Source: Streptomyces sp. NBC_01750
Lineage (GTDB): Bacteria; Actinomycetota; Actinomycetes; Streptomycetales; Streptomycetaceae
Direction of reading: 5' to 3'
DNA length: 64,000 nucleotides
Assembly: GCF_035918095.1 (NCBI RefSeq)
Contig: NZ_CP109137.1
Coordinates: 682,001 to 746,000 of the forward strand
A program made the translations under genes and the position numbers. Of the stretch, positions 8,379 to 21,961 are shown in pieces; position 1 is the stretch's first letter, and every line of letters starts with the position of its first letter. The notes under the pieces were generated by a model that was given only the letters and a program-made list of their open reading frames with translations, made no database searches and was not told where the DNA came from.

Positions 8379-9161
8379 CTACATGGTAGGGATGAATCCA
8401 CCGTCCACCGTGAAGTTGCTGCCCATCACATTGGCCGCGCGATCACCAGCGAGGAAGACCACGATCTCCGCCACTTCCGAGGGTCGCGAGAAACGCCCGC
8501 TGACCGTTGCTCCGGCCGCCTGAGCCACGACATCCCCGGGCGCGATCCCGGCCGCGTCGGACACGGTGTCCGCCACTCCGCCGTCACCCAGCCACAGTTC
8601 GGTCTCGACCGGACCGGGACTTACCGAGTTCACCCGCACCCCGCGGCCGCCGACCTCCTTGGACAGCGCCTTGGAGAAGCTCAGCAGTGCCGCCTTCGCC
8701 GCGCTGTAGTCGATGACCAGCGGGTCCGGCAGCACGGCGTTGACGGAACCGATGTTCACGATGCAGCCGCGGCCCGCCTGCAGCATCCCCGGCAGCACGG
8801 CCCTCGTCACCGCGACCGGGACCAGCAGGTTCAGCTCCAGTGTCTGCTGCCACTGCTCGTCGGTGATGCCGAGAAATCCACCGGGCCGCGCGGGGGCGGA
8901 GCCGACGTTGTTCACGAGGATGTCGACCCGGTCCCCCGCCGCCGCGACCAGCCGCGCCCGCCCGTCCGGCTCGGTCAGGTCCGCCTGTACCCAGCTCACC
9001 CTGCCGTCCTCGACGAGAACGTCCAAGCCCGGCGACGAAGACCGCGAGCCGACGAACACATGCGCCCCCGCTTCGGCGATCGCCTGCGCCACGGCGAGAC
9101 CAATGCCCTTGCTGGCGCCGGTGACCACGGCTGTTCGCCCGTCGAGCTCCTGTGTCACCAT
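8379..9161 (-). CDS. Short-chain dehydrogenase/reductase (SDR)
   Basis: A 260-residue classical SDR. TGASKGIG at 14-21 binds the nucleotide, NNVG is at 84-87, and the catalytic residues are Ser139 in NIGSV, Tyr152 and Lys156 in DYSAAKAAL. The C-terminal FTVDGGF is also typical. It oxidises or reduces an alcohol/ketone pair with NAD(P); the substrate is not deducible. It is the first gene of a probable two-gene unit with the aldo/keto reductase. An inverted repeat, GCGCGGTC-ACC-GACCGCGC, lies 22-40 bases upstream of its ATG. Confidence 0.92.
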   Translation of the reverse strand: MVTQELDGRTAVVTGASKGIGLAVAQAIAEAGAHVFVGSRSSSPGLDVLVEDGRVSWVQADLTEPDGRARLVAAAGDRVDILVNNVGSAPARPGGFLGITDEQWQQTLELNLLVPVAVTRAVLPGMLQAGRGCIVNIGSVNAVLPDPLVIDYSAAKAALLSFSKALSKEVGGRGVRVNSVSPGPVETELWLGDGGVADTVSDAAGIAPGDVVAQAAGATVSGRFSRPSEVAEIVVFLAGDRAANVMGSNFTVDGGFIPTM

Positions 9162-9182
9162 CGCTCACCTCACATGCCTGTT

Positions 9183-9201
9183 GCGCGGTCACCGACCGCG
9201 C
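9183..9201. promoter_or_regulatory. Inverted repeat upstream of the SDR/AKR unit
   Basis: GCGCGGTC-ACC-GACCGCGC has perfect 8-base arms and sits just upstream of the SDR start, where an operator or a 5'-leader hairpin would be expected. No regulator gene lies beside it, so the ligand is unknown. Confidence 0.35.
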
Positions 9202-9395
9202 CGGCTCGGCCCCTCTCAGCATGTCGGCCACGTCGGGCTTGTGCATCTGCGCAGGACGGCGCCCTCCCCACGGCGATGTCCGCTGTGCCGCCGCTCGCCC
9301 CGGTCTCTCAGGGGACTCGGCGCCTCGTCCGGCGCACTGGCCGGATCAAGGAGATACGAGTCGCGAATGCGAGGTGGCAGTGTGAGGCTGGGAGG

Positions 9396-9692
9396 ATGAG
9401 CTGGGCATCGTGGACGACCACCGGAGTGTACTCAGGGCGCGGAGGAGTGCTCACGGACGAGGTCGGCGTCGTCACCGGGGACCTCACCGTGCACACCACC
9501 TGGGCAGACGGTGAAGCTCGCGTCGCCGTGCAGTACAGCGGGGCGTCGGACTGGTTCACGATGTCGGGCAGCCCGACCGCCTGCCCTTCCGAGAGCGAAA
9601 GCCGCGATCTTCACGACGCCGTGGTGCAAGCCGTGCGGGACGGTGACGCCGCCACCGTCCCGTGTATGCCGCCCCGGACCTCGATGCAGTGA
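9396..9692 (+). CDS. Small protein of unknown function
   Basis: A 98-residue open frame starting MSWASWTTTGVYSGRGG. GAGG lies eight bases before the ATG, and a second GGAGG abuts it. Third positions are G/C rich and the product is acidic, with alternating polar and hydrophobic residues (TVHTTWADGEARVAVQYSG) that suggest a beta-rich fold. No family is recognised. It is isolated between the SDR promoter and the STAS gene. Homologues in related genomes would settle whether it is real. Confidence 0.5.
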   Translation: MSWASWTTTGVYSGRGGVLTDEVGVVTGDLTVHTTWADGEARVAVQYSGASDWFTMSGSPTACPSESESRDLHDAVVQAVRDGDAATVPCMPPRTSMQ

Positions 9693-9858
9693 TACCCGGT
9701 TCGCGACCTGGTGGTCTCGGGGAGCCGGTCAATTGTCTTGCGAGGCAGAGGAATTCAGGGGCGGGTTGGCCGGGCGCGGGTGAGGCAGGCCGGACACGTC
9801 GAATACCTCGTCGGCACCCGTCACACGAAAAGTGTGACTGCGTCCTTCCGTCTGCGGC

Positions 9859-10257
9859 TCAGGCGGTGGGTGGTTGCCAGGCGGTTTCGGCGGCCTGAGC
9901 GGTGGGGTGGGTGGGAAAGACGTGATCCAGGCCGACGATGCGGAAGATCCGGCTGACGCGGTCGGGCACCGCGGCCAGGACGACGCCCGCGTGGGCTTCC
10001 AGCGCGCGGTTGCGGGCGGCGGTCAGGACGGTGATGCCGCTGGAGTCGCAGAAGGTGATGCCGGTGAGGTCGATGACGAGCCGTTGGCCCGCCTGGAGGA
10101 CCAGTTCCGGAAGGAGCTCACGTACCTCCGGGGCGCTGTGGTTGTCGAGATCTCCGGTGAGTTCGAAGACCGGCCCGGCGGCGGTGGTGCGGGTGTGGAC
10201 GGTCAGCTGGGTCACGGCTGCTCTTCGCGTGCCCGTTGGCTGCTTGCCCCGATCCAC
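9859..10257 (-). CDS. STAS-domain anti-sigma factor antagonist
   Basis: A single STAS domain (RsbV/SpoIIAA/BldG type). FELTGDLDNHSAPEVRELL opens the domain and VIDLTGITFCDSSGITVL carries the DSSG phosphoacceptor serine. In the partner-switching scheme the unphosphorylated form binds an anti-sigma kinase and frees a sigma factor, and PP2C phosphatases reactivate it. No kinase-only anti-sigma gene adjoins it. The start is ambiguous: the GTG at 10257 follows GGGAG with six bases between and adds about 14 basic residues; the GTG at 10215 lies closer to the domain but has a weaker AAGAG. It lies downstream of the icd terminator on the same strand. Confidence 0.88.
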   Translation of the reverse strand: MDRGKQPTGTRRAAVTQLTVHTRTTAAGPVFELTGDLDNHSAPEVRELLPELVLQAGQRLVIDLTGITFCDSSGITVLTAARNRALEAHAGVVLAAVPDRVSRIFRIVGLDHVFPTHPTAQAAETAWQPPTA

Positions 10258-10347
10258 AGCGTTCTCCCACACCGCCCGCTCCTCGAGCCGAGTCAACGGA
10301 CGAGGAAGCGGAAGGTCGCGATGCGGACGAACGCCGCACAGACGGAA

Positions 10348-10382
10348 CCGCCCCGTCCGGACGACAACGCCGGACGGGGCGG
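10348..10382 (-). terminator. Terminator of the isocitrate dehydrogenase gene
   Basis: A perfect 13-base GC stem (CCGCCCCGTCCGG pairing with CCGGACGGGGCGG) with a nine-base loop lies about 120 bases past the icd stop codon and before the STAS start. It lacks a U tract, as is usual in this genus. Confidence 0.8.
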
Positions 10383-10502
10383 AACAGGTACGGACGGAGG
10401 GGCGGTCGCCTGCGCGGTGACAGGTCTCATCGGGCTTCAGCGGGCTGATCGCCGCCTGGGCAGCGGCAGGACCCGGACCCCCTCACCCGTCCGCGGCCCG
10501 CG

Positions 10503-15309
<4,807 letters not shown>

Positions 15310-15320
15310 AGTCCCCAGCG

Positions 15321-15410
15321 CCCCCGAAGCTGGAAGCGGACACGCTCCGCACGGACCACCTGGTGCCCCCGAAGCTGGAAGCGGACACGCTCCGCACGGA
15401 CCACCTGGTG
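15321..15410. repeat. Two exact 45-base tandem repeats at the start of a phosphatase gene
   Basis: Positions 15321-15365 and 15366-15410 are identical, followed by five more matching bases (15411-15415). The unit is 15 codons long, so if the frame is translated from 15417 it gives a duplicated cysteine-containing peptide with the core GGPCGACPLPASG; if the start is at 15309 it lies in the leader or promoter. Exactness suggests a recent duplication. Confidence 0.9.
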
Positions 15411-15417
15411 CCCCCAT

Positions 15418-15812
15418 GAGCTCGGTGGCGCCATCGCCGGACGTCTCATCTTCCCTCGCCTCCGACCGGTCTTCGCAGGGCGAGCCGCCCTCCGAGGAGG
15501 TACACCCACCTCGTCACGCGTCTGGGACCAGTCACTTCCAGCCTAGGGAAGGCGGGCGCCGCGTGCGGGCTTCTACGTGGGTTCCGCAGCTCCGATCTCC
15601 TGAGACCGGACGCCCGCCGGGCTCCGCGGCGGTCCGGCCGACGTCAGCGCCGCGGCAATTCCGCGGCGGATCGGGGCCCAGGACCTGGGGCGGCGGCGGT
15701 CCCCGGTCTGCGTCGACGACGACCGAGCGAGCGTGATCGAAACGGTGCGGCGCCCGTCGAGTGGCTGGTTCCCGTCGAGGACGCCGGACCGGCCCGATGA
15801 AGAAGGCAGAGC
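15418..15812. other. 395-base gap without a recognisable gene
   Basis: Nothing supportable was found between the 45-base repeats and the end of the DinB-like gene. Several short GC-rich inverted repeats around 15620-15670 may form hairpins. Confidence 0.5.
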
Positions 15813-16334
15813 CTACTGACCCACTCTTCCGTCGATCCGCTCGCGCAGAAAGTCTGCGTGGCCGTTGTGCCGGGCGTACTCCTCGATCATGTGCACCAGG
15901 ACCTCGCGGAGCGAGATCCGCTCCTCGCCGTTGGTGCCGGTGACCTCAAGGTCGGGCGCCTCGGCCACGAACCGTTCCGCGAAGGCGACCTCGGCCCGCC
16001 AGGTGTCCCACGCCTGCGCGACCACCTCGGGGTCGGGCACCGCGCCGTCGAAGTCCCCGTCGCGGTCGGTGTCGGAGCGGTAGTGCCGTGGCACGTCCTG
16101 CCCGGCCATCACCCGCCGGAACCAGCTCTGCTCGACCCCGGCCAGGTGGCGCACCAGCCCCAGCAGCGACAGGTCGGACGGCTCCACCGAGCGACGCGCC
16201 ATGGCCTCGGCGTCGAGACCGGCGCACTTCATTTCCAGTGTCAGGCGCTGATCGCGCAGAAATCCGACGAGCGTGGCGCGCTCCCCCTCGAACCCTCCAT
16301 CGGTCCGCGGATCGTCATCGGGGTGGAGGAACAT
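15813..16334 (-). CDS. DinB/DUF664-like protein
   Basis: About 173 residues, the usual length of this family. The metal-binding histidine pattern of the DinB four-helix fold is present: LVRHLAGVEQSWFRR in the middle and LVHMIEEYARHNGHADFLRE near the end. Many members act in mycothiol- or bacillithiol-dependent transfer or have no known role; the reaction here is unknown. The ATG at 16334 is chosen for domain length, but in-frame ATGs at 16430 and 16442 also precede GC-rich codons and no start has a convincing ribosome site. It stands alone on the minus strand. Confidence 0.75.
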   Translation of the reverse strand: MFLHPDDDPRTDGGFEGERATLVGFLRDQRLTLEMKCAGLDAEAMARRSVEPSDLSLLGLVRHLAGVEQSWFRRVMAGQDVPRHYRSDTDRDGDFDGAVPDPEVVAQAWDTWRAEVAFAERFVAEAPDLEVTGTNGEERISLREVLVHMIEEYARHNGHADFLRERIDGRVGQ

Positions 16335-16776
16335 GTCCCACCATCCAAAGCTCCGAGCGGGCTGATCCTCCAACGGCCCTTCGGTCAGGGGGTCGTTGTC
16401 GGGGGACGGGTTCGACTCGATGCCGGGCATACCCAGGAGCATCGACGGCCCGTACGGGATCCGCCACACGTTTTCCGGCGCCACGGTCGGCCGGCATCCT
16501 CGACAGCGAGGGCGGAGCAGCACAACGGGCCCTGCGCCAAAGGCTGTTGAGAGAAACAGAGGTCCCGCCGTCCACCCTCCTGACCGCGCATGACGCGCTC
16601 CTCCGTGTACACGGCGGCGGGGCCGCGATGTGATCGAGTTCATTCCCCCGATTCGCCGGAATCTACGCGATGCCCGTGATGCGTGTGGGATCGTACGGCC
16701 AGTTGTTACTCGCCGGTACTTGCGAGTTCCTCCCCTGTTGCGCGTCTCCCCCAACACACGCTCCGAGGATTCCTAC
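16335..16776. other. Divergent gap upstream of the lipoprotein gene
   Basis: The first 100 bases may still encode the N-terminus of the DinB-like protein. The rest is a divergent intergenic region. It is relatively AT-rich around 16690-16735 (GTTACTCGCCGGTACTTGCG), where a promoter for the lipoprotein would be expected, but no -10/-35 pair is convincing. Confidence 0.4.
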
Positions 16777-18150
16777 GTGCGTAAGCTCCCTGCCAGACAT
16801 GTCGTGTTAGTGACTCTGGCTTCCATTTCCCTGCTCGCAACCGGCTGTTCGGCCGGGAGCGGGACATCACCCTCCACCGCCGCCGAGGCCCAGCACCCCA
16901 CCAGCATCGCGAACCCGGATCCCAGTCCCTCGCGGCAGCTCGCCGTGGCCGGGGTGCCCGACGGGAAGCCGACCGCCGTCGCGCGGGCGGGCGGCGACGG
17001 GCAGGCGAAGAAGTCGCCGCTGAAGGTAGCTTCCTACGACCGCGGCAGTCGACGGGCTGTCATATCCAGTGCGCAGAAGCCTCCTTCAGGGGCCACACCC
17101 GCCGGTGACACACCCGCCGCGGGCGACATCATCGCCAGCGGCCCCGCGCCCGGAGCACCCGACGGGCTGCTCGCCAAGGTCACCGACGTGGCGGGAAAGA
17201 CCGAGAAGGGCACCGAAGTCAAGACCGAACCCGCGACGCTCAGCGCGCTGCTCGGTGACGACAAGGCCCAGGGCACGGTCCCGGTCGATCCGGCGACCGT
17301 CGACGTCGAGCCACTCGTCCAGGGCGTGAAGGTCTCCTGGGCGAAGGCCGGGAACATCCATGTCGGCCCTCAGGGCGCGAAGTTGCCGCTGGGAAGTCTG
17401 CGGATCGATGTCGGAGCGGCGGTTCCGCTGCCGGTCACCGAGGGCGCTCCCGTGGCGGGGGCGGCGTCGGTCGCCGGCTATGTGCAGCTGGCACCAGAGG
17501 TCGAGTTCTCGTACGACGGGTCCTCCGTCCTTACGCCGGACGCCGCCTTCCTCGGGCTGACCGGTGACTGGACGTCACAGTGGCAGCTGAAGGGCAAGGC
17601 CGTCGCGGGCGGCAAGCCGGTGCGGATTCCGTTCGCAAAGCTGCACGCCGATCCCGTGATCCAGGTCGGGCCTGTGCCGGTGGTGGTGAACCTCGACCTC
17701 ACGGCGTACGCCCAGGTGGCCGCGGACGGCACCGTCACCGTCGACATCAAGCAGGACCTCAAGGGTGACTTCCGGATCGGCGGCAGCTACTCGAAGTCGG
17801 GCGGATGGAAGCCGGTCAGCACCTCCGACATGACCGGCACCCCGGTGCGGGCGAAGGTAACCGCGGCGGGCAAGGTGAAAGCCGCCCTCGGGGCCGAGGC
17901 CACGGTCGGGCTGTACGGCGCGGTCGGCGTCACCGCCGATCTCGCCCCCTACCTACGAGGCGAGGCCACCGCTGCCGCCACACCGGGGGCCGTCGTAGGA
18001 GCCTGGAAGATCTACGGCGGGGTCGATCTGACGGGATGGCTGCAGCTGCAGTTGTCCATCTTCGGTACGCCCGTCCTCCAGCACCGCATCCCGCTGGGCA
18101 GCCTGCACCGGGAGTGGCCGCTGGCACACGGCGAGGGCGCAGTGGCCTGA
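16777..18150 (+). CDS. Secreted lipoprotein of unknown function, with a TTA codon
   Basis: A 457-residue protein with a type II signal peptide: basic start, hydrophobic core and lipobox LLATGC with the lipidated Cys near residue 27. A low-complexity Ser/Pro/Ala linker follows to about residue 130. The rest repeats beta-rich segments (GSLRIDVGAAVPLPV, VAGYVQLAPEVEFSYDGSS, NLDLTAYAQVAADGTVTVDI), suggesting a beta-sandwich or porin-like extracellular domain; no family is recognised. The GTG at 16777 follows GAGGA with seven bases between. Leu11 is encoded by TTA (16807-16809), rare in this GC-rich genome and read only by the bldA tRNA in Streptomyces, so translation may be tied to development. 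A strong terminator follows. Confidence 0.85.
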   Translation: MRKLPARHVVLVTLASISLLATGCSAGSGTSPSTAAEAQHPTSIANPDPSPSRQLAVAGVPDGKPTAVARAGGDGQAKKSPLKVASYDRGSRRAVISSAQKPPSGATPAGDTPAAGDIIASGPAPGAPDGLLAKVTDVAGKTEKGTEVKTEPATLSALLGDDKAQGTVPVDPATVDVEPLVQGVKVSWAKAGNIHVGPQGAKLPLGSLRIDVGAAVPLPVTEGAPVAGAASVAGYVQLAPEVEFSYDGSSVLTPDAAFLGLTGDWTSQWQLKGKAVAGGKPVRIPFAKLHADPVIQVGPVPVVVNLDLTAYAQVAADGTVTVDIKQDLKGDFRIGGSYSKSGGWKPVSTSDMTGTPVRAKVTAAGKVKAALGAEATVGLYGAVGVTADLAPYLRGEATAAATPGAVVGAWKIYGGVDLTGWLQLQLSIFGTPVLQHRIPLGSLHREWPLAHGEGAVA

Positions 18151-18166
18151 CGTCCGGAAACGGCAA

Positions 18167-18205
18167 CCACGAGCCCCTGCCGGGAAATTGGGCAGGGGCT
18201 CGTGG
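18167..18205 (+). terminator. Terminator after the lipoprotein gene
   Basis: A perfect 15-base stem (CCACGAGCCCCTGCC pairing with GGCAGGGGCTCGTGG) and nine-base loop lie 16 bases after the stop codon. No U tract follows. Confidence 0.88.
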
Positions 18206-18353
18206 CGGTCCCACGGGCAACCGACCGTCACGGGCAACCGACCGAGCTTCCCGGCGGCGCTCAGCACCGTGGCGGGTGAAGACCGCTTCATGACGCGCCC
18301 CTCCGGGTTGCCGACCTTGAACGGGCGATGGCTTGTTCGACCGGCCGAAGCGC

Positions 18354-18365
18354 GACAACGTTGTC
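18354..18365. promoter_or_regulatory. LacI-type palindromic operator upstream of the mannosidase gene
   Basis: GACAACGTTGTC is a perfect 12-base palindrome about 190 bases before the GH92 start. Palindromes centred on CG with ACAACGTTGT arms are typical of LacI-family repressors of carbohydrate genes in Streptomyces (general knowledge). No LacI gene lies in this window, so the regulator must be elsewhere. Confidence 0.6.
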
Positions 18366-18551
18366 AAAAGCGAGATGCCGATCAGTAGAGCGCCAACCAC
18401 CCGGTGTCGTCAAGGCTGTTCGGGACGAGGGTTCGGCGTGTCGAGCACACGCGACGAGGGTGCCCTTACGGGATGCGAGGGATGTGCGGTACGGTCCCCT
18501 CCGGCTTGTTCGACCCGTCGTGCGTGGCCCTTCCGACAAGGCAGGACCGCC

Positions 18552-21500
18552 ATGCCATTGAAGCTCCCGGCCGCCTTCGCGGCCGCGGTGCTGACCGTGG
18601 GGCTCACCGTGCCCGCGCTCGCCGCTCCCGCGGCGGCGGACACGGCATTGCCTCTGGTCAGTGATCCGACCGCCTACGTCAACCCGCTGATCGGCAGCAG
18701 GAACGGCGGCAACACGTTCCCCGGCGCCGTTCTCCCGCAGGGGATGCTCTCCTGGAGCCCCGAGAACACCCGCGGAAACGCCACCCGCACCGCCGCTCCG
18801 GGCGGATATCAGTACGACGCCACCCGCATCCGCGGCTTCAGCCTGACCCATATGTCCGGCACCGGCTGCGCCGGCGGCTCCGGCGACGTCCCGTTCTTCC
18901 CGTACGCGGGCGAGGTCACCTCCTCCCCGGCCGCGGACACGAAGGACGCGGTGTACGCGTCCGACTTCAGCCACGCCGACGAAACCGCCGAGCCCGGCCA
19001 CTACACGGTCGGACTGAAGTCCGGCGTCACCGCGGACCTGACCGCCACCACCCGCACCGGCTCCGGCCGCTTCACCTTTCCCGAGGACAAGGCGGCCTCG
19101 CTCCTCATCCGCAGCGCCAACTCGGAGGTCGGCTCCACGGACGCGCAGATCGACATCGACCCGCAGCGCCGTACCGTCTCCGGCTCGGTCACCAGCGGCA
19201 ACTTCTGCGGTTACCTCGATCCCGAGGGGCGCCGCAGCTACTACACAGTCCACTTCACCGCCACCTTCGACCGCGCCTTCACATCCCACGGGACCTGGAA
19301 GGACGGCGAGTTGAAGCCGGGCGCCACCAAGGCCGACGGCGGGACGGGCGGCTTCGGCACCGACGGCCGCCCTGTCGCGGGCAAGGGCTCGGGCGGATAC
19401 GTGCAGTTCGCGCCCGGCAAGGACCCGGTCGGCGTGAAGGTCGCCATCTCCTACGTCGACCAGAAGGGCGCCGAGGCCAATCTCGCCGCCGAGAACCCGC
19501 CGTCCCGCTCGTTCGACGACGTACGGCGGGCCGCGCACGAGGCCTGGCGTCGCGAACTCTCCGCCATCCGCGTCGGCGGCGGCGCCGACACCGACCGCAC
19601 CACCTTCTACTCCGCGCTCTACCACGCCCTCCTCCACCCCAATGTCGTCAATGACTCCGACGGGCGGTACGCCGGCAGCGACGGCAAGGTCCACAAGGTA
19701 GGAGGCAGGCAGAAAGCCCAGTACGGCACCTTCTCCGGCTGGGACGTCTACCGCTCGCAGCTCCAGCTGCTGACACTCATCAAGCCGCACACCGGCTCCG
19801 ACATCGCCCAGTCGCTGTACAACCTCGCCCGCCAGAACGGCGGCCTGTGGGACCGGTGGATCCACAACTCCGGCGGTACGCACGTCATGAACGGAGACCC
19901 GTCACCCGCCGCGCTCGCCGGCATCCACGCCTTCGGCGGCCACGGCTTCGACTTGGGAGGAGCACTGGACTCGCTGGTCAAGGCAGCGACCGTACCGACC
20001 GGGAAGGACCTCAGCCCGGCCGGAAAGCCGATCCTCTCGGTGGGCCAGCGGCCGTCCCTCGACAAGTACCTGGCCGGCCACTACATGCCGTCCGTCTCGA
20101 ACGCCTGGGGCGGCGCGGCCGAGACCCTGGAGATCTCCGGCGCAGACTTCGCCCTCTCCCAGCTCGCCACCGCAGCAGGCAGGAAGAAGACGGCCGCGTC
20201 GTTCGCCGAGCGCGCCCAGTGGTGGCAGAACAACTTCAACGCGGCGGCCGACCCGACCGGCGGATACATCGCCAACCGCAAGGCCGACGGCAGCTGGGTC
20301 ACCGGCTTCACACCCTCCACCGGCAACGGCTTCGTCGAGGGCACCGCGGCCCAGTACACCTGGATGGTCCCGCACAATGCCGCCGGTCTGTTCGCGGCGA
20401 TGGGCGGCAAGGACCGGGCCGCACAGCGCCTGGACTCCTTCTTCCACAACGCCGACGGCAGCTGGGCCTTCACCGGCAGCGGCGGCGACAAGTCCGAGAT
20501 GGACAACGAACCGTCCATCAACGTGCCCTACCTGTACGCGTACGCGGGCCAGCCGCACAAGACGCAGGAGACCGTACGGGCCGCGATGCGGAAACTGTGG
20601 TCCACCGCACCGGAGGGCATCCCGGGCAACGACGATCTCGGCGCCATGTCCTCCTGGTACGTCTTCTCCGCGATGGGCATGTACCCGCAGGTGCCTTCGC
20701 GCGCCGAACTCGTCCTGTCCTCCCCGCTGTTCCCGCTCATCCGGATCGAACGCGGCCACCGCGACATCACCGTGAGGGCACCGGGCGCGGCCGCCGACGC
20801 CCCGTACGTCCAGTCGCTGAAGGTCAACGGCGCGACGAGCGACAAGCCGTGGCTGCCCGCCTCCTTCGTCACCCGTGGCGGGAGCCTGGACTACACCCTC
20901 GGCAAGGAACCCGACCGCTCCTGGGGTTCGGCCGCCGACAGCGCCCCGCCGTCGTTCCGCACCGGCGAGCAGCCCTACCAGATCGGCGTCGGACCGACCA
21001 CCGGGACCATCGCTCCCGGCGGCTCACTGACCGTCAAGGTCGCGGCTGTACAGGTGAGTTCGGGCGAGGGACCGGACGTGGACTTCAAGGTGACCGCGCC
21101 GGCCGGACTCACCGCCTCACCCGCCTCCGGCACGGTCGGCCCGAACGGCACCGCCGAGATCAAGCTGACAGCGGGTGAACGGACGGCGGAAGGCTTCTAC
21201 GATGCCGAGGTGACCGTCTCAAGTGACGGCGGCCCGGCCGTGAAGCAGCCGGTCACCCTCACTGTCGCGAAGCCCGGCAGCCTGCTCGCCGCGTACAACA
21301 ACGTCGGCGCCTCCGACGACGCGGGCGACCACGACGAAGCCGACTACGACGGTGGCGGCTGGAGCTACTCGCGCCAGGCACTCACCGGCGCCGGACTCGC
21401 GCCGGGCGCCAAGGGCACCACCCAGGGCCTTGAGTTCACCTGGCCGGCATCACCAGTTGCTCGCCCCGACAACGCCTCTGCCACCGGCCGGACGATCGAC

Positions 21501-21836
21501 CTCGCGGGCACGCCGGCCACGCTCTCCTTCCTCGGCAGTGCCGTCAACGGCAACCAGGAGGCGACGGCGAAGGTGACGTACACCGACGGCAGTTCGGGCA
21601 CAGCCGATCTCTCCTTCACCGACTGGACGGTCGGCGGCGGGGGCGGCACCGTCCAGTACGGAAACGAGACCGTGGCCAGGACCCCCTACCGCAATGTCAG
21701 CGGCGGCGACAAGGACGTGGTGGACGCCTACATCTTCGCCACCAAGTCCTTCCGCGCCCCCTCCGGCAAGACCATCAGGAGCGTGACGCTCCCGGACAAC
21801 CAGAACATCCATGTGTTCACGGTGGCGCTGGGCTGA
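18552..21836 (+). CDS. Secreted glycoside hydrolase family 92 (alpha-mannosidase)
   Basis: A 1094-residue exported enzyme. A signal peptide (residues 1-33, ending in AAPAAADTA) precedes the GH92 N-terminal beta-sandwich (YVNPLIGSRNGGNTFPGAV, RGFSLTHMSGTGC) and catalytic domain (MDNEPSINVPYLYAYAG, PGNDDLGAMSSWYVFSAMGMYP). After about residue 800 come an NEW3-like beta domain (VTAPAGLTASPASGTVGP) and a C-terminal carbohydrate-binding-like module starting SLLAAYNNVGASDD. The family removes alpha-linked mannose from N-glycans or yeast mannan in a calcium-dependent inverting reaction. The ATG at 18552 follows AAGGCAGGACCGCC. It is monocistronic, with a LacI-type palindrome upstream and a terminator downstream. 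Confidence 0.93.
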   Translation: MPLKLPAAFAAAVLTVGLTVPALAAPAAADTALPLVSDPTAYVNPLIGSRNGGNTFPGAVLPQGMLSWSPENTRGNATRTAAPGGYQYDATRIRGFSLTHMSGTGCAGGSGDVPFFPYAGEVTSSPAADTKDAVYASDFSHADETAEPGHYTVGLKSGVTADLTATTRTGSGRFTFPEDKAASLLIRSANSEVGSTDAQIDIDPQRRTVSGSVTSGNFCGYLDPEGRRSYYTVHFTATFDRAFTSHGTWKDGELKPGATKADGGTGGFGTDGRPVAGKGSGGYVQFAPGKDPVGVKVAISYVDQKGAEANLAAENPPSRSFDDVRRAAHEAWRRELSAIRVGGGADTDRTTFYSALYHALLHPNVVNDSDGRYAGSDGKVHKVGGRQKAQYGTFSGWDVYRSQLQLLTLIKPHTGSDIAQSLYNLARQNGGLWDRWIHNSGGTHVMNGDPSPAALAGIHAFGGHGFDLGGALDSLVKAATVPTGKDLSPAGKPILSVGQRPSLDKYLAGHYMPSVSNAWGGAAETLEISGADFALSQLATAAGRKKTAASFAERAQWWQNNFNAAADPTGGYIANRKADGSWVTGFTPSTGNGFVEGTAAQYTWMVPHNAAGLFAAMGGKDRAAQRLDSFFHNADGSWAFTGSGGDKSEMDNEPSINVPYLYAYAGQPHKTQETVRAAMRKLWSTAPEGIPGNDDLGAMSSWYVFSAMGMYPQVPSRAELVLSSPLFPLIRIERGHRDITVRAPGAAADAPYVQSLKVNGATSDKPWLPASFVTRGGSLDYTLGKEPDRSWGSAADSAPPSFRTGEQPYQIGVGPTTGTIAPGGSLTVKVAAVQVSSGEGPDVDFKVTAPAGLTASPASGTVGPNGTAEIKLTAGERTAEGFYDAEVTVSSDGGPAVKQPVTLTVAKPGSLLAAYNNVGASDDAGDHDEADYDGGGWSYSRQALTGAGLAPGAKGTTQGLEFTWPASPVARPDNASATGRTIDLAGTPATLSFLGSAVNGNQEATAKVTYTDGSSGTADLSFTDWTVGGGGGTVQYGNETVARTPYRNVSGGDKDVVDAYIFATKSFRAPSGKTIRSVTLPDNQNIHVFTVALG

Positions 21837-21903
21837 GATACCCGACCGGGCTGCCCACCCGCCGATGTCCGCCGGCGTGGTGCCCGACCGCGCGACCGCA
21901 CAG

Positions 21904-21937
21904 CAGTCGCCCCGCCCCTTCTCGGGCGGGGCGACTG
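21904..21937. terminator. Bidirectional terminator between convergent genes
   Basis: A 14-base stem (CAGTCGCCCCGCCC pairing with GGGCGGGGCGACTG) and six-base loop lie between the GH92 stop and the stop of the convergent PP2C gene, so it can serve both. Confidence 0.85.
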
Positions 21938-21961
21938 TCTGCAACGCCCCGGCCCGGTCCC

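Noticed and set aside
15321..15410. Insertion-sequence end or attachment-site duplication
   Set aside because: No transposase, integrase or tRNA lies nearby; the copies are directly adjacent.
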